Source: Eurosta solidaginis (Eukaryota; Arthropoda; Insecta; Diptera; Tephritidae). From it: a stretch of DNA of 64,000 nt. The stretch lies in NCBI RefSeq assembly GCF_040869045.1, contig NC_090323.1, positions 264,992,392 to 265,056,391 of the forward strand, in the 5' to 3' direction. This document shows, one piece after another, positions 1-11,165 of this stretch. Made by a program: the position numbers and the translations under genes. The notes below the pieces were generated by a model. The model saw nothing but the letters and a program-made list of their open reading frames with translations, had not been told where the DNA came from and made no database searches. Position 1 is the first letter of the stretch. Each line of letters opens with the position of its first letter.

Positions 1-657
1 GGCAACATGCCACGGTACGCACTCTTTTGCGCGTTTTTAGGTACAGCCTAATAAAATTACAACAACCATGTTTTGAAAATGGCAATAAGGCCATACTGTC
101 TTTATTTCAATATACATACACATACATACATATGTACAAATAAATATGCGTAATTTACTTAGTAAATATAGCACTTTTAAACATCGAATTTTTAAAGTAT
201 TTTACGGGATAGGAATACAAACAGCATATCAAATGAAAGGTAATTTTACTACCTATACAATGAAAATCGGTTCGATACTTAAAGAGAAATTTAGATGTAA
301 AAAAATGCTTCATATGAACTTTGACCCTTAATAACTCCTGTTATTGTCATTTGCCCACAAACAAAATTGTGTAGTTATAGTCACCTTGACCATGTCTATC
401 AATCCTCATACTTCATTTTTTGATTTTGGAATTGTCCGTATACTGCACTTAAGTCAAAGGTAAAACAATATCCGATAGGTGGTGCACGGGTCGAGATAAG
501 ACCAATAACAGTTATATACATACAACAATAAGTTTCGCTAGGGGACGCACGGATCTGGATATTTACACAATCATACCTCATTGCGATCAATTTTTGAAAG
601 CTTTGCCATCGAGCTACGGGCTTAATAACTCATACCCAGTTGAGAACCCAATATATA
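1..657. other. Non-coding AT-rich stretch
   Basis: No supportable gene. The phrase around 480-560 (gatccgtgcg-type wording on the minus strand) recurs loosely in the decayed repeat at 1470-2760, so this is probably old repeat sequence. No transposon ends were found. Confidence 0.4.
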
Positions 658-1463
658 ACAAGTAAGGGTGTCTAAGTTTGGGTGTAACCGAACATTATAT
701 ACTCAGCGTGAGCTTCAATTGCAGATTTCAATTCAAATAAATTTCTTTTCTACATAGCCACGTGTTAAAAAAAATGTCTCCCCATTTCCTCTTACAATAA
801 AACTTGATAAGTGAAATATCATTGATTCAAAACTATTTTTTGCTATGTTGTAGCTTATTATTTTCGTCTACGACCCTTTTAAAAATATTTTATATAAAAG
901 TGGGCGTGGTCCTTAACCGATATCCTAAATTTTTCTTCAAAGCATTCCTTATAGTAAAGGGAAACTCTCTGCCGAATTTTGTTACGATAGGTTTAACGAT
1001 TTTTCATTTATAATTAATAATATTTGTAAAATTGATTTTATCACCGGTGGGCGGTGCCATGCCCATTTTAAAAAATTTTCTCAAACTTTTATCAAGAGTC
1101 TCAATATCAGTCAACGCGTCAAATTTCAACATTCTGGGTGTATTATTTACTAAATAATAAGGTTTTTTGTGTTTTCCAAAATGTTATATATATAAAAAGT
1201 GGGCGTGGTTATCATCCGATTTCGCTCATTTTTAATACCAATCTATTCTGGGTCCAGATAAGCTCGTGTACCAGATTTGGTGAAGATATCTCAATATTTA
1301 CTCAAGCTATCGTGTTAAAGGACGGACGGACGGACGGACATGGCTCAATCAAATTTTTTTTCGACACTGATGGTTTTGATATATGGAAGTCTATATTTAC
1401 CTCGATTCCTTTATACCTGTATAACCAACCGTTATCCAATCAAAGTTAATATACTCTGTGTGT
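658..1463 (+). mobile_element. mini-me-like repeat, copy A (internally deleted, 3'-truncated)
   Basis: It begins CAAGTAAGG, then a TTCGG...CCGAA hairpin and TACTCAG, the same left end as the four longer copies in this window. A GACGGACGGAC tract lies at 1320-1340. It then carries the sequence leading to TATACTCTGTG but loses the final CTCAACTGAGTATAA end. The GTGGGCGTGGT...CGATTT module occurs twice. The (GTCY)n tract inside a short non-coding fly repeat recalls dipteran mini-me elements; that family name is from memory. Confidence 0.7.
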
Positions 1464-2764
1464 AAAGCACGGAATTTCGGAAATTTTCGGAATGTCGCAG
1501 TAAACAGGAGATGCTTGTGATCAATTTTTAAGATTGAGCTATAAAATGCCAGGAGGCTTATGGATCGAGATAATAAGAAAATTGTTATGAGATTGGGAAT
1601 ATAGCGACCGACTTTTAAGTTGCATCCAAAATGCAATAGATTTTGAAGTTTGAAAAGTAGCTTAGACGCAAACAGTAGTATAATACGTATCGCAAAATTT
1701 AACGGCAGGGGGCGGATTAGACTTAATACACAGAACTCAATGATAGTGAAAAATATAAGACAAATTTTAGCTAGAAAATATGTATGTTGTTCTCAATAAA
1801 GCGAACGTTTTTTAAGTAGCGTCCGGATGAGCTATTGTCTTCAAGTTTACAAAGCGGTTCAGGGGATAAAAGTAGTGCAACACATATCGCAAAGTTTTCG
1901 CCTGAGAGAGCTCTAGTCGACGAGATATTATGAGAAATCGTATGGAGCTGGGGAAGCTTGCTTGACATTGTTATGAAATTTTTTAGCAGGGTACAGACTT
2001 GAAACCTCCAACATAATTCAGAACAACGAGGCAATCCAGAAATAGGAGATGAAATTTCGCTAAGTGTCCGAGGTTTTCAACTTTGGGGACTTTTTAGTAA
2101 CTTCACAGTGTTCTGCAGTCAGCCAGGTGACGAAGCAATATAAGGAAAAATTCTTCAAAGTTACGAGTCCTTTTAATTAAGCTATAAGAAGTATAAAATA
2201 AAAAGAATAAACAAAAATGTTTAGCACTACCTTTACATAAAAGGATTAAAACGTGGCGGTAAAGGTGTTTTAAACTAAGGCACAATGGGCACTTTCAGCA
2301 AACACACTTTTTGTTAATGCGTTGCAAACACGTTTCCATCAGTTGAGTGATAAAAATTTGTAATTTTAAGTAACTTCCCGATAAGCTACAAGCTTGAAAT
2401 TTGAAATATAGTTCAGAACCCGATGACAATACAATAATTAGAAAAAAACTCCGATAGGTGCCGCATGGATCGAAATATTTCAAAAAATCGTATTTGTGGT
2501 CCGATTTGGTTCATATTTGGAACACATAATACATACAGAAATAGAAAGACACCTATGAAAAAAAATCGTCGCTATCAAAATATTTTGTAGTTCGAGGAGG
2601 GACAAGCATACGTGGCGCAGAGTCATGCAAAATCTTTGGAGGGATTATGTATTGAGGATTTAGATTGTAACAAATTGTCCGGAGAGTCTTTGTAATAATG
2701 AGTCACTATTTTTATTACTTGATGTAAATATTGTTTTCAATAAAACCGTTTAACTTAAAATTTT
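1464..2764. repeat. Decayed modular repeat, no gene
   Basis: A ~150-bp wording recurs here: phrases like 'acttgaaac/t..cagaac' and 'aagttac/gtcc' near 1600, 1810, 1990 and 2390. The same wording appears at 11770-12200. This suggests an old interspersed repeat with internal repetition. The short open frames are not conserved between the modules. Confidence 0.4.
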
Positions 2765-3756
2765 TTATACTCAGTTGAGCAGAGCTCACAGAGTATATTA
2801 ACTTTGATTGGATAACGGTTGGTTGTACAGGTATAAAGGAATCGAGATAGATATAGACTTCCTTATATAAAAATCAACAGGATAGAAAAAAAATTTGATT
2901 GAGCCATGTCCGTCCGTCCGTTAACACGATAACTTGAGTAAATTTTGAGGTATCTTGATGAAATTTGGCATGTAGTTCCTGAGCACTCATCTCAGATCGC
3001 TATTTAAAATGAACGATATCGGACTATAACCACGCCCACTTTTTCGATATCGAAAATTTCGAAAAATCGAAAAAGTGCGATAATTCATTACCAAAGACGG
3101 CTAAAGCGATGAAACTTGGTATGTGAGTTGAACTTATGATGCAGAATAGAAAATTAGTAAAATTTTGGACAATGGGCGTGGCATCGCCCACTTTTAAAAG
3201 AGGGTAATTTAAAATTTTTGCTAGCTGTAATTTGGCAGTCGTTGAAGATATCATGATGAAATTTGGCAGGAACGTTACTCCTATTACTATATGTACGCCT
3301 AAAAAAATTAGCAAAATCGGAGAACGACCACGCCCACTTTTAAAAAAAAATTTTTTTTTAAGTCAAATTTTAACAAAAAATTTTATATCTTTACAGTATA
3401 TAAGTAAATTATGTCAACATTCAACTCCAGTAATGATATGGTGCAACAAAATACAAAAATAAAAGAAAATTTCAAAATTGGCGTGGCTCCGCCCTTTTTC
3501 ATTTAATTTGTCTAGGATAATTTTAATGTCATAAGTCGAACAAACATTTACCAATCCTTGTGAAGTTTGGTAGGGGCTTAGATTCTAGGACAATAACTTA
3601 TTTCTGTGAAAAAGGGCGAAATCGGGTAAAGCCACGCCCAGTTTTTATACACAGTCGACCGTCTGTCCTCCCGCTCGGCCGTTAACACGATAACTTGAGC
3701 AAAAATCGATATATCTTTACTAAACTAAGTTCACGTACTTATCTGAACTCACTTTA

Positions 3757-5435
3757 TCTAATATATAAGATTCTTCTGTCACGGTTTTAGAGGCTGAACT
3801 CCTCCGAAACGGCTGAACCGATTCTCATGAAATTTTGTGAGCATATTGGGTAGGTCTTAGAATCGGCCAACGTCTACCTTTTTTTCGCTACGTGCCTAGG
3901 GTCTTGAGATCAAAACGTGGACCCGGGTACCCCTAGAATGTGTTTATACAATGTGGATATCAAATTAAAGCTGTTGATCAGTGCTATAGAACAGGATAAT
4001 TTTCATACGCCTGGGTGACTAGGGTATCGAGATATGGCCAAAACGTGGACCCGGGTACCCTTAGAATGTGTTTATACAATATGGATATCAAATGAAAGCT
4101 GTTGATGAGGGCTATAGTACAGGATAATTTCCATACAACTGGGAGGCTAGGGTCTCGAGATATAGCCCAAAACGTGGACCCGGGTACCCCTAGAATGTGT
4201 TTATACAGTATGGATATCAAATGAAAGCTGTTGATGCGTGCTATAGTACAGGATAATTTTCATACAACTGGGAGGCTAGGGTGTCGAGGTATAGCCCAAA
4301 ACGTAGACCCGGGTACCCCTAGAATGTGTTTATACAATATGGATATCAAATGAAATCTGTTGATTAGTACGTGATCATTTTCATACAACTGGGAAGCTAG
4401 GGTCTCGAGGTATAGCCCAAAACGTGGACCCGGGTACCCCTAGAATGTGTTTATACAATATGGATATCAAATGAAAGCTGTTGATGAGGGCTATAGTACA
4501 GGATAATTTCCATACAACTGGGAGGCTAGGGTCTCGAGATATAGCCCAAAACGTGGACCCGGGTACCCCTAGAATGTGTTTATACAGTATGGATATCAAA
4601 TGAAAGCTGTTGATTTGTTCTATAGTACAGGATAATTTTCATACAAGTGGGAGGCTAGGGTCTCGAGATATAGCCCAAAACGTGGACCCGGGTACCCCTA
4701 GAATGTGTTTATACAATATGGATATCAAATGAAATCTGTTGATTAGTACGTGATCATTTTCATACAACTGGGAGGCTAGGGTCTCGAGGTATAGCCCAAA
4801 ACGTGGACCCGGGTACCCCTAGAATGTGTTTATACAATATGAATATCAAATGAAAGCTGTTGATGAGTGCTATAGTACAGGATAATTTTCATACAACTGT
4901 GAGGCTAGGATCTCGAGATATAGCAAAACGTGAACACGTATACACCTAGAATATGTTTTTACATTATGGGTATCAAATTGAAGCTGTTGATATATGCTTT
5001 AGTACAGAGTAAGTTTTACACCGCTGGGTGACTACGGTCTCGAGATATAGGCCAAAACATGGACCCGGATACACCTAGAATGTGTTTTTATATTATGGGT
5101 ATCAAATTGAAGCTGTTGATATGTGCTATAATACAGAGTAAGTTTTACGCCGCTGAGTGACTAGGGTCTCGAGATATAGGCCAAAACAATATAGATATCA
5201 AATACCCCTAGAATGTGTGTGTATTATGGATATTAAATGAAAGATGTTCCTGAGAGCTCTAAAGTTCATTGAGATATTCAATTTAGTCGTATCAACCAGG
5301 CAAAACTGATAAATACGCATGCGAAGCCGAAATAAAGACAAGAATTAATAATACCCACATACCTATTTACATACTTCCTATTCGATTTGCCTGAAATTTC
5401 GTATATAAATTTGCAACGTCTGCCGGGTCTGCTAG
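3757..5435 (+). mobile_element. Non-autonomous Helitron nested in copy B
   Basis: It starts TCTAATATATAAG after an A and ends TGCCGGGTCTGCTAG before a T: 5'-A|TC...CTAG|T-3', the Helitron insertion signature with a CTRR end and no target duplication. The 5' region (tcacggttttagaggctgaactcctcc-type wording) and the 'gccgggtc.gctag' 3' end match, from memory, Helitrons widespread in insects. The empty site is visible in copy D (cactttgtattggtat at ~32080) and copy E (~52150). There is no Rep/helicase ORF. Most of the body is a ~128-bp tandem array. Confidence 0.85.
3900..5230 (+). repeat. Tandem array, ~128-bp unit, about 10-11 copies
   Basis: The anchor 'gtggacccgggtacc' or a variant recurs at 3917, 4045, 4174, 4303, 4424, 4553, 4682, 4803, 4930, 5059 and about 5186. 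Spacing is 127-129 bp with two 121-bp units. The 121-bp units recur 379 bp apart, so three units form a higher-order repeat. The last three units are more diverged. Short open frames inside just follow the repeat and are not genes. Confidence 0.92.
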
Positions 5436-5754
5436 TATTGGTATAAAAAATGGCCGAAAACCGACTATGACCACGCCCACTTTTTCGATAACGAAAATTA
5501 CGAAAAATGAAAAAAATGCCATAATTCTATACCAAATACGAAAAAAGGGATGAAAAATGGTAATTGGATCGGTTTATTGACGCAAAATATAACTTTAGAA
5601 AAAAACTTTGTAAAATGGGTGTGACACCTACCATATTAAGTAGAAGAAAATGAAAAAGATCTGCAGGGCGAAATAAGAAACCCTTGAAATTTTGGCAGGA
5701 ATGCTGTTCGTGGTATTACGTATATAAATAAATTAGCGGTATCCAACAGATGAT

Positions 5755-6545
5755 GTTCTGAGTCACCCTGGTCCACATTTTGGTCGATATCTGGAAAACG
5801 CCTTCACGTATACAACTACCACCTCTCCCTTTTAAAACCCTCATTACCTTTAATTTGATACCCATATCGTACAAACATATTCTAGAGTCAGGTCCACCTT
5901 TATGGCGATATCTCGAAAAGGCGTTCGCCTATATAACTAAGCCCCACGCCCTTTTAAAATACTCATTAACACCCTTCATTTGATACCCATATCGTACAAA
6001 CGCATTCTAGAGTCACCCCTGGTCCACCTTCATGGCGATATCTCGAAAAGGCGTCCACCTATAGAACTAAGCCCCACATCCTTTTAAAATACTCATTAAC
6101 ACCTTTCGTTTGATACCCATATTGTACAAACCAATTCTAGAGTCAACCCTGATCCACCTTTATGGCGATATCTCGAAACGGCGTCCACCTATAGAACTAA
6201 GCCCCACACCCTTTTAAAATACTCATTAACACCTTTCATTTGATACCCATATAGTACAAACCAATTCTAGAGTCAACCCTGATCCACCTTTATGGCGATA
6301 TCTCGAAAAGGCGTCCACCTATAGAACTAAGCCCACGCCTTTTAAAATTCTCATTAATATCTTTCATTTGATACCCATATCGTACAAACAAATTCTAGAG
6401 TCAGCCCTGGTCAACCTTTATGGCGATATCTCGAAAAGGCGACCACCTATAGAACTATGGCCCACTGCCTCTTAAAATACTCTTTAATATCATTCATTTG
6501 ATACACATGTCATACAAACACATTCTAGGGTTACCCTAGGTTAAT
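5755..6545 (-). repeat. Tandem array, ~129-bp unit, about 6 copies
   Basis: Units are anchored by 'gcgatatctcgaa' or a variant at about 5784, 5905, 6035, 6165, 6295 and 6423. Read on the minus strand each unit contains tctagaat.tgtttgtac, tatcaaatgaaag and tcgagatatcg, the same order of words as the Helitron array on the plus strand. Copies C, D and E of the mini-me-like element carry one to three units at the same place. Confidence 0.88.
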
Positions 6546-6634
6546 TTTCCTACATGGTGAGTTTCCCTTATTTAGTCTCCATTGCTCTTAGTATGTAATG
6601 TTCGGTTACACCCGAACTTAGCCTTCCTTACTTG

Positions 6635-7500
6635 TTTTGATTTTAAAGTTTTATCAATAGCCATTTTAAACAGATTATTGCAAACAAAATATAAGAATGT
6701 TTCTTCGTCAGCCTTCAAAACTTCCAGACAACAATCCGGAAGAATGTATGTTACATAAGAAACAAACTGTTTACTTCAAATTTTGTTTCAATTGTTTATT
6801 TAAAAAAAGATTTGACATTGATCTTGAGAGGTTAGCAAATATTTAATAGTAACTTTACAACACTAAATATGCTAAAGTTATATAATACAAAAACTTATAT
6901 TTTTATTTACTAAGACTGTTTTTTAGCCTAGTACAAGTATCTAAATATTATCAGCAGATTTTAATAAATACATCTGTTCTGAGCGATTGACTGGTTGGTG
7001 TTGTGTGTAAGGAAATTTATTTCAAACCCAATAATTTGTTTTACTTAACTTTTGCATTTAAAGAAAAATCATAAAGTTTTCAATTTCCAAATGATCTTGT
7101 GGAGCAGCACACATACATATATGATATATATGATCTTTAGAACAAGGTAAATTAAATAGTTTTGTTTGCTTAAAACAAAAACAGCTGCGCCAGTATTTGG
7201 TAGACTACGCGGTAAAATCGAATAACTCAATACAACAAAATTTTATAGTAGAGCGCAAAAACTTAATTGAATTAGAAAACGTAGAAAACTTAAAATGTTT
7301 TGAAAATACATCGAGCTTTTTATAATTTTGTCTAAGTTAGCAGGTTTTATTTTTATTAATTTTTAGCGATTCTGAACATTAAACTCACTTTCTTCGTTCA
7401 CAACCATTGGATCAAATTGTCTTCCATTCCATTAGAAACAAAAAGTTGTTTTGAGTCAAAAGTGTAGTTAGCAGCTTTTACCGCTGCGTCGACGATTTTC
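6635..7500. other. AT-rich intergenic stretch
   Basis: Flank of the small peptide gene. No ORF of note, no terminal repeats and no RNA gene seen. It may hold upstream regulatory DNA, but no specific site can be supported. Confidence 0.4.
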
Positions 7501-7546
7501 TAAGCAGTTTAACCAACAATAAATATGGAATCACAAAAGTTTTCGG

Positions 7547-7582
7547 CATAAAAAGCTATTTCAATTAGAATTGATCGGCAGT
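7547..7582 (+). promoter_or_regulatory. Possible core promoter of the 7643 gene
   Basis: CATAAAAAG (7547-7555) resembles a TATA box. About 30 bp downstream, gatcggcagt (around 7573-7582) is a weak initiator match. The spacing fits a fly TATA/Inr promoter and would give a 5' UTR of roughly 60 nt. Confidence 0.35.
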
Positions 7583-7642
7583 AGCTGTCGTATAAGAACA
7601 AGTGTTATAATTGCTCCAGACTTCTTTCAAAATTTTTTCGAT

Positions 7643-7852
7643 ATGAGCACAAAATTTTTATTACTTTTATTTTTAATAAATATCATTTGTTCATTCGCCT
7701 ACACTGAAGCAAAATATTGGCCCACTTACAATCACAATTTCGATTTTGAAACTTCATATTATCACGACAAACCACATCGTATTGTGAAGAAACAATTGCA
7801 ACCAGCTGCCTGGGAATACGTGGGACCACCGGATAATTGGATAAAAGTGTAG
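7643..7852 (+). CDS. Small putative secreted peptide, unrecognised
   Basis: A 69-residue protein. The ATG at 7643 is chosen because it is followed directly by a classic signal peptide: basic N-terminus MSTKF, a hydrophobic core of Leu/Ile/Phe to about residue 19, then a likely cut near FAYTEA (residues 19-24). The mature part is about 46 residues, rich in Tyr, Trp, His and Pro, without cysteine. It has a dibasic KK about residue 46 and ends QLQPAAWEYVGPPDNWIKV. An internal dibasic site could release a roughly 20-residue peptide, so a neuropeptide or seminal-fluid peptide is conceivable but is inference. An AATAAA lies 125 bp after the stop. It does not look like part of the surrounding transposons. 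Intronless as read; expression unproven. Confidence 0.6.
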   Translation: MSTKFLLLLFLINIICSFAYTEAKYWPTYNHNFDFETSYYHDKPHRIVKKQLQPAAWEYVGPPDNWIKV

Positions 7853-7977
7853 ACGAATTGTTATCAATTTTCTGTTGGATTACGCAGCCGATATATCGCG
7901 AGTATTGTGCTATTATATTGCTAGGGAATTAAGAAAAAATTGTATAAAAGTTTTTTCAGCAAATTTTTTGACATTCT

Positions 7978-7983
7978 AATAAA
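7978..7983 (+). terminator. Polyadenylation signal of the small peptide gene
   Basis: AATAAA 125 bp past the stop codon, at a suitable distance to end a short mRNA. Confidence 0.5.
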
Positions 7984-8047
7984 TTTTTAATGATTTGGAA
8001 AATGTGTGGTTATTTCAGTGCCGACGCTAGTTAATATGTGAATTAAC

Positions 8048-9611
8048 AAGTAAGGAAGGCTAAGTTCGGGTGTAACCGAACATTACATACTCAGCTGAGA
8101 GCTTTGGAGACAAAATAAGGGAAAATCACCATTTAGCAAAATGAACCTAGGGTAACCCTGGAATGTGTTTGTATGGCATGTGTATCAAATTAAAAGTATT
8201 AATGAGGGTTTTAAAAGTGAGTGGCCCTTAGTTGTACATGTGATGGCGTTTTCGAGATATCGACCAAAATGTGGACCAGGGTGACCCAGAACATCTTCTG
8301 TCGGGTACCGCTAATTTATTTATATATGTCATACCACGAACAGTATTCCTGCCAAGATTCCAATGGCTTTTGATTTCGCCCTGCAGAACTTTCTTTTTTC
8401 TTCTACTTAATATGGTAGGTGTCACACCCATTTTACAAAGTTTTTTCTAAAGTTATATTTTGTGTCAATAAACCAATCCAATTACCATGTTTCATCTCTT
8501 TTTTTCATATTTGGTACGGAATTATGGCATTTTTTCATATTTCGTAATTTTCGATATAGGAAAAGTGGGCGTGGCATAGTCGGAATTCGGCCATTTTTTA
8601 CACCAATACAAAGTGAGTTCAGATAAATACGTGGACTGAGTTTAGTAAAGATATATCGAATTTTGCTCAAGTTATCGTGTTAACGGCCGAGCGGAAAGAA
8701 AGACGGTCGACTGTGTATAAAAACTGGGCGTGGCTTCAACCGATTTCGCCCATTTTCACAGAAAACAGTTATCGTCATAGAATCTATGCCCTACCAAATT
8801 TCACAAGGATTGGTAATTTTTTGTTCGACTTATGGCATTAAAAGTATTCTAGACGAATTAAATAAAAGAGGGCAGAGTTACGCCCATTTTGAAATTTTCT
8901 TTTATCTCTGTATTTTGGTGCATCATGTCATTACTGGAGTCGAATGTTGACATAATTTACATTTATACTGTAAATATATTAAATTTTTTGTTAAAATTTG
9001 ACTTAAAAAAATTTTATTTTAAAAGTGGGCGTGTTCGTCACCCGATTTCGCTAATTTTTATTTAGCACATATATAGTAATAGGAGTAACGTGCCTACAAA
9101 ATTTCATCATGATATCTTCAACGACTGCCAAATTACAGCTTGCAAAACTTTTAAATTACCATATTTTAAAAGTGGGCGGTGCCCCGCCCATTGTCCAAAA
9201 TTTTTCTAATTTTCTATTTTGCGTCATAAGGTCAACGCACCTACCAAGTTTCATCGCTTTATCCGTCTTTGGTAATGAATTATCGCACTTTTTCTGTTTT
9301 TCGAAATTTTCGATATCGAAAAAGTTGGCGTGGTTGTAGTCCGATTTCGTTCAGTTTAAATAGCGATCTGAGATGAGCGCCCAGAAACCTACATACCAAA
9401 TTTCATCAAGATACCTCAAAATTTACTCAAGTTATCGTGTTTACAGACGGACGGACGGACGGATGGACATGGCTAAATGAATTTCTTTTTTCACCCAGAT
9501 CATTTTGATATATAGAAGTCTATATATATCTCGATTCGTTTATACCGTTACGGATTACCGTTATGCGAACAAAGTTAGTATACTCTATGAGCTCTGCTCA
9601 ACTGAGTATAA
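8048..9611 (+). mobile_element. mini-me-like repeat, copy C
   Basis: A clean copy from CAAGTAAGGAAGGCTAAG with the TTCGG...CCGAA hairpin to GAGCTCTGCTCAACTGAGTATAA. It contains one ~129-bp module (8150-8290), several GTGGGCGTGG...CGATTT modules, two copies of CTCAAGTTATCGTGTTAACG-type wording and a (GACG)n tract at 9447-9470. Length about 1.56 kb. No transposase. Confidence 0.8.
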
Positions 9612-10211
9612 GAATTTGTGGTGCAATAATATCTTCTCTGCAGGCAAGCTTTAATTTCCGTGTTTGTATTTAGCTCTGGACTCGTTTGCAAGGTCAAGAC
9701 ACCACGAATAAAAAATATGGAGTTAAATGATTGTCTTTTAGTGCATGTAAAACGTGTAGCAAATATACCAATCAACTAGAAGTCCTATGTTATTAAGTAA
9801 TCTTGGTTTATCAAAGATAAAATATTTAAGCGCGGAAGAGAAAAATACCATATAAAGAAAACGCTCAAAAAAAAATTTCGTTTGTTGAGTAGTATCCACC
9901 TCTCAAGAACATTCATACGCTTTCCTCGACCTTTTTCTAAAGATTTTTTATTAAACGTGCACGGGGAGGGGTGGGGGGTCTTGAACAACGACCCTGTAAG
10001 AACACAGTCAGTTAAGTACCAGAGATAAAAGTGACTATGTTTATGAGTCCTTTGAATGGAATTTGTAATTCTTTTTAAGCACAAGTATTTTTTTCCTCCG
10101 CATCTTCTTAAATAAGCTGGTGGTTTCGTACTCCCACCCGTCATTCCTTGAAAATAATAGCTTTTCTTGTGCATCGTGTACAAATTTCAAAACCTCTATG
10201 GTAGAAATCAC
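9612..10211. other. Intergenic stretch, no gene supported
   Basis: A minus-strand frame of 132 codons (9785-10183) spans part of it, but it has no domain, no fly-like codon pattern and no splice context. No repeats were recognised. Confidence 0.35.
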
Positions 10212-10214
10212 TTA

Positions 10215-11162
10215 GAGCCGATTTCACCAACTCGTCTTAGGCTAAAACTTAGTTGCAACTTAAGTTAGCCCAAATTGGAGGCTAAGTTTTTTTCGGTTTC
10301 ACCAACTTAGCTACTAAACCCATTTGACATACAAAAATCCTATCAGCTGTTTTATACAGGGTAGTATTTTTTGCTACGTTTTAATTACACGCCACCCAGT
10401 GAATTCACACAATAGGTGAGTTGGTATTAAAGAACTGCAAAAATCAAAATTTTCTTGATTTAATCAAACACTAAAACTTGCATTCACATTCAATCATGCG
10501 AATAAACTCATAATTGAATAAATTCAGCATCTGTCTTTACTAGACGCATGATTGCGATCGAATGGCCGAACACGTTTTGCGTACGATTGCATTGATCAAA
10601 CGAAGGCAAGCGGAGAATAAAATCAAAGCACGAGAATTAGTATCGTTTAGTTCGGCAAACAAACGTAAGAATCGTAAGCAATGTTTATATGTAGCTTGTC
10701 GCCGTGACGTAAGGGCAGAAGAATCATGCAAATATTCAAACGCATGGAGTTTTCATATTTGCCTTTTCCTTCCGATGAATGTAATCGCTGTTGAGGCAAA
10801 CGGGCAAATGCCTGAATTGATTATATTCACGTATGCAATAAGTTGATTGTTTCTAAATCAATGTCGATTATGTTCGTTTAAGCAAGTTGGATCATTGAAC
10901 ACGATCATGTTGTCGAATGTAATCGAACGTTGTTGTATTCGATTTTTGCTGGTCTCTGGTTGCTATGTTTGCATAATGAAATAAGTATCAATACTGCCAT
11001 TTAATTCGACTCAAAATGTGTACTACAGCAACACTGTTGAAAGTCGAGAATAACCCAGCTGACAGGTAGGCTAATTTGGGCCTTAGCTAAGCATTGGTGG
11101 TGAAACAGAAAAATTAAAAAATATGACTTAACTAAGTTAAGTCGAGTTGATGAAATCGACCC
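10215..11162. mobile_element. PIF/Harbinger-type non-autonomous element
   Basis: The left end is GAGCCGATTTCACCAACTCG and the right end, reverse-complemented, is GGGTCGATTTCATCAACTCG. Both are flanked by TTA (10212-10214 and 11163-11165), the 3-bp target duplication usual for PIF/Harbinger. CTTAG/TTAGC words are repeated just inside both ends. Length 948 bp. The interior holds a short basic open frame at 10562-10846 that could be a remnant of a transposon protein, but no known domain was recognised. Confidence 0.72.
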
Positions 11163-11165
11163 TTA

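Larger units (their letters stand above)
2765..6634 (-). mobile_element. mini-me-like repeat, copy B (interrupted by a Helitron)
   Basis: The left edge is TTATACTCAGTTGAGCAGAG and the right edge is the complement of the CAAGTAAGG end, so it is inverted relative to copies A and C. A GTCCGTCCGTCC tract lies near 2908. It carries the GTGGGCGTGG modules and, at 5755-6545, about six units of a ~129-bp tandem module. A separate Helitron (3757-5435) splits it; the flanks rejoin to match copies D and E. No transposase is encoded, so it is non-autonomous. The mini-me affinity is inferred from the (GTCY)n tract. Confidence 0.75.

Noticed and set aside
3900..6545. CRISPR array
   Set aside because: The repeats are contiguous 121-129-bp units without unique spacers, in eukaryotic DNA.
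7571..7642. 24-codon N-terminal extension of the small peptide
   Set aside because: It begins at TTG and would bury the signal peptide; the ATG at 7643 gives a classic signal sequence.
9785..10183. 132-codon minus-strand frame
   Set aside because: No domain, mixed composition, no splice or promoter support; chance length in AT-rich DNA.
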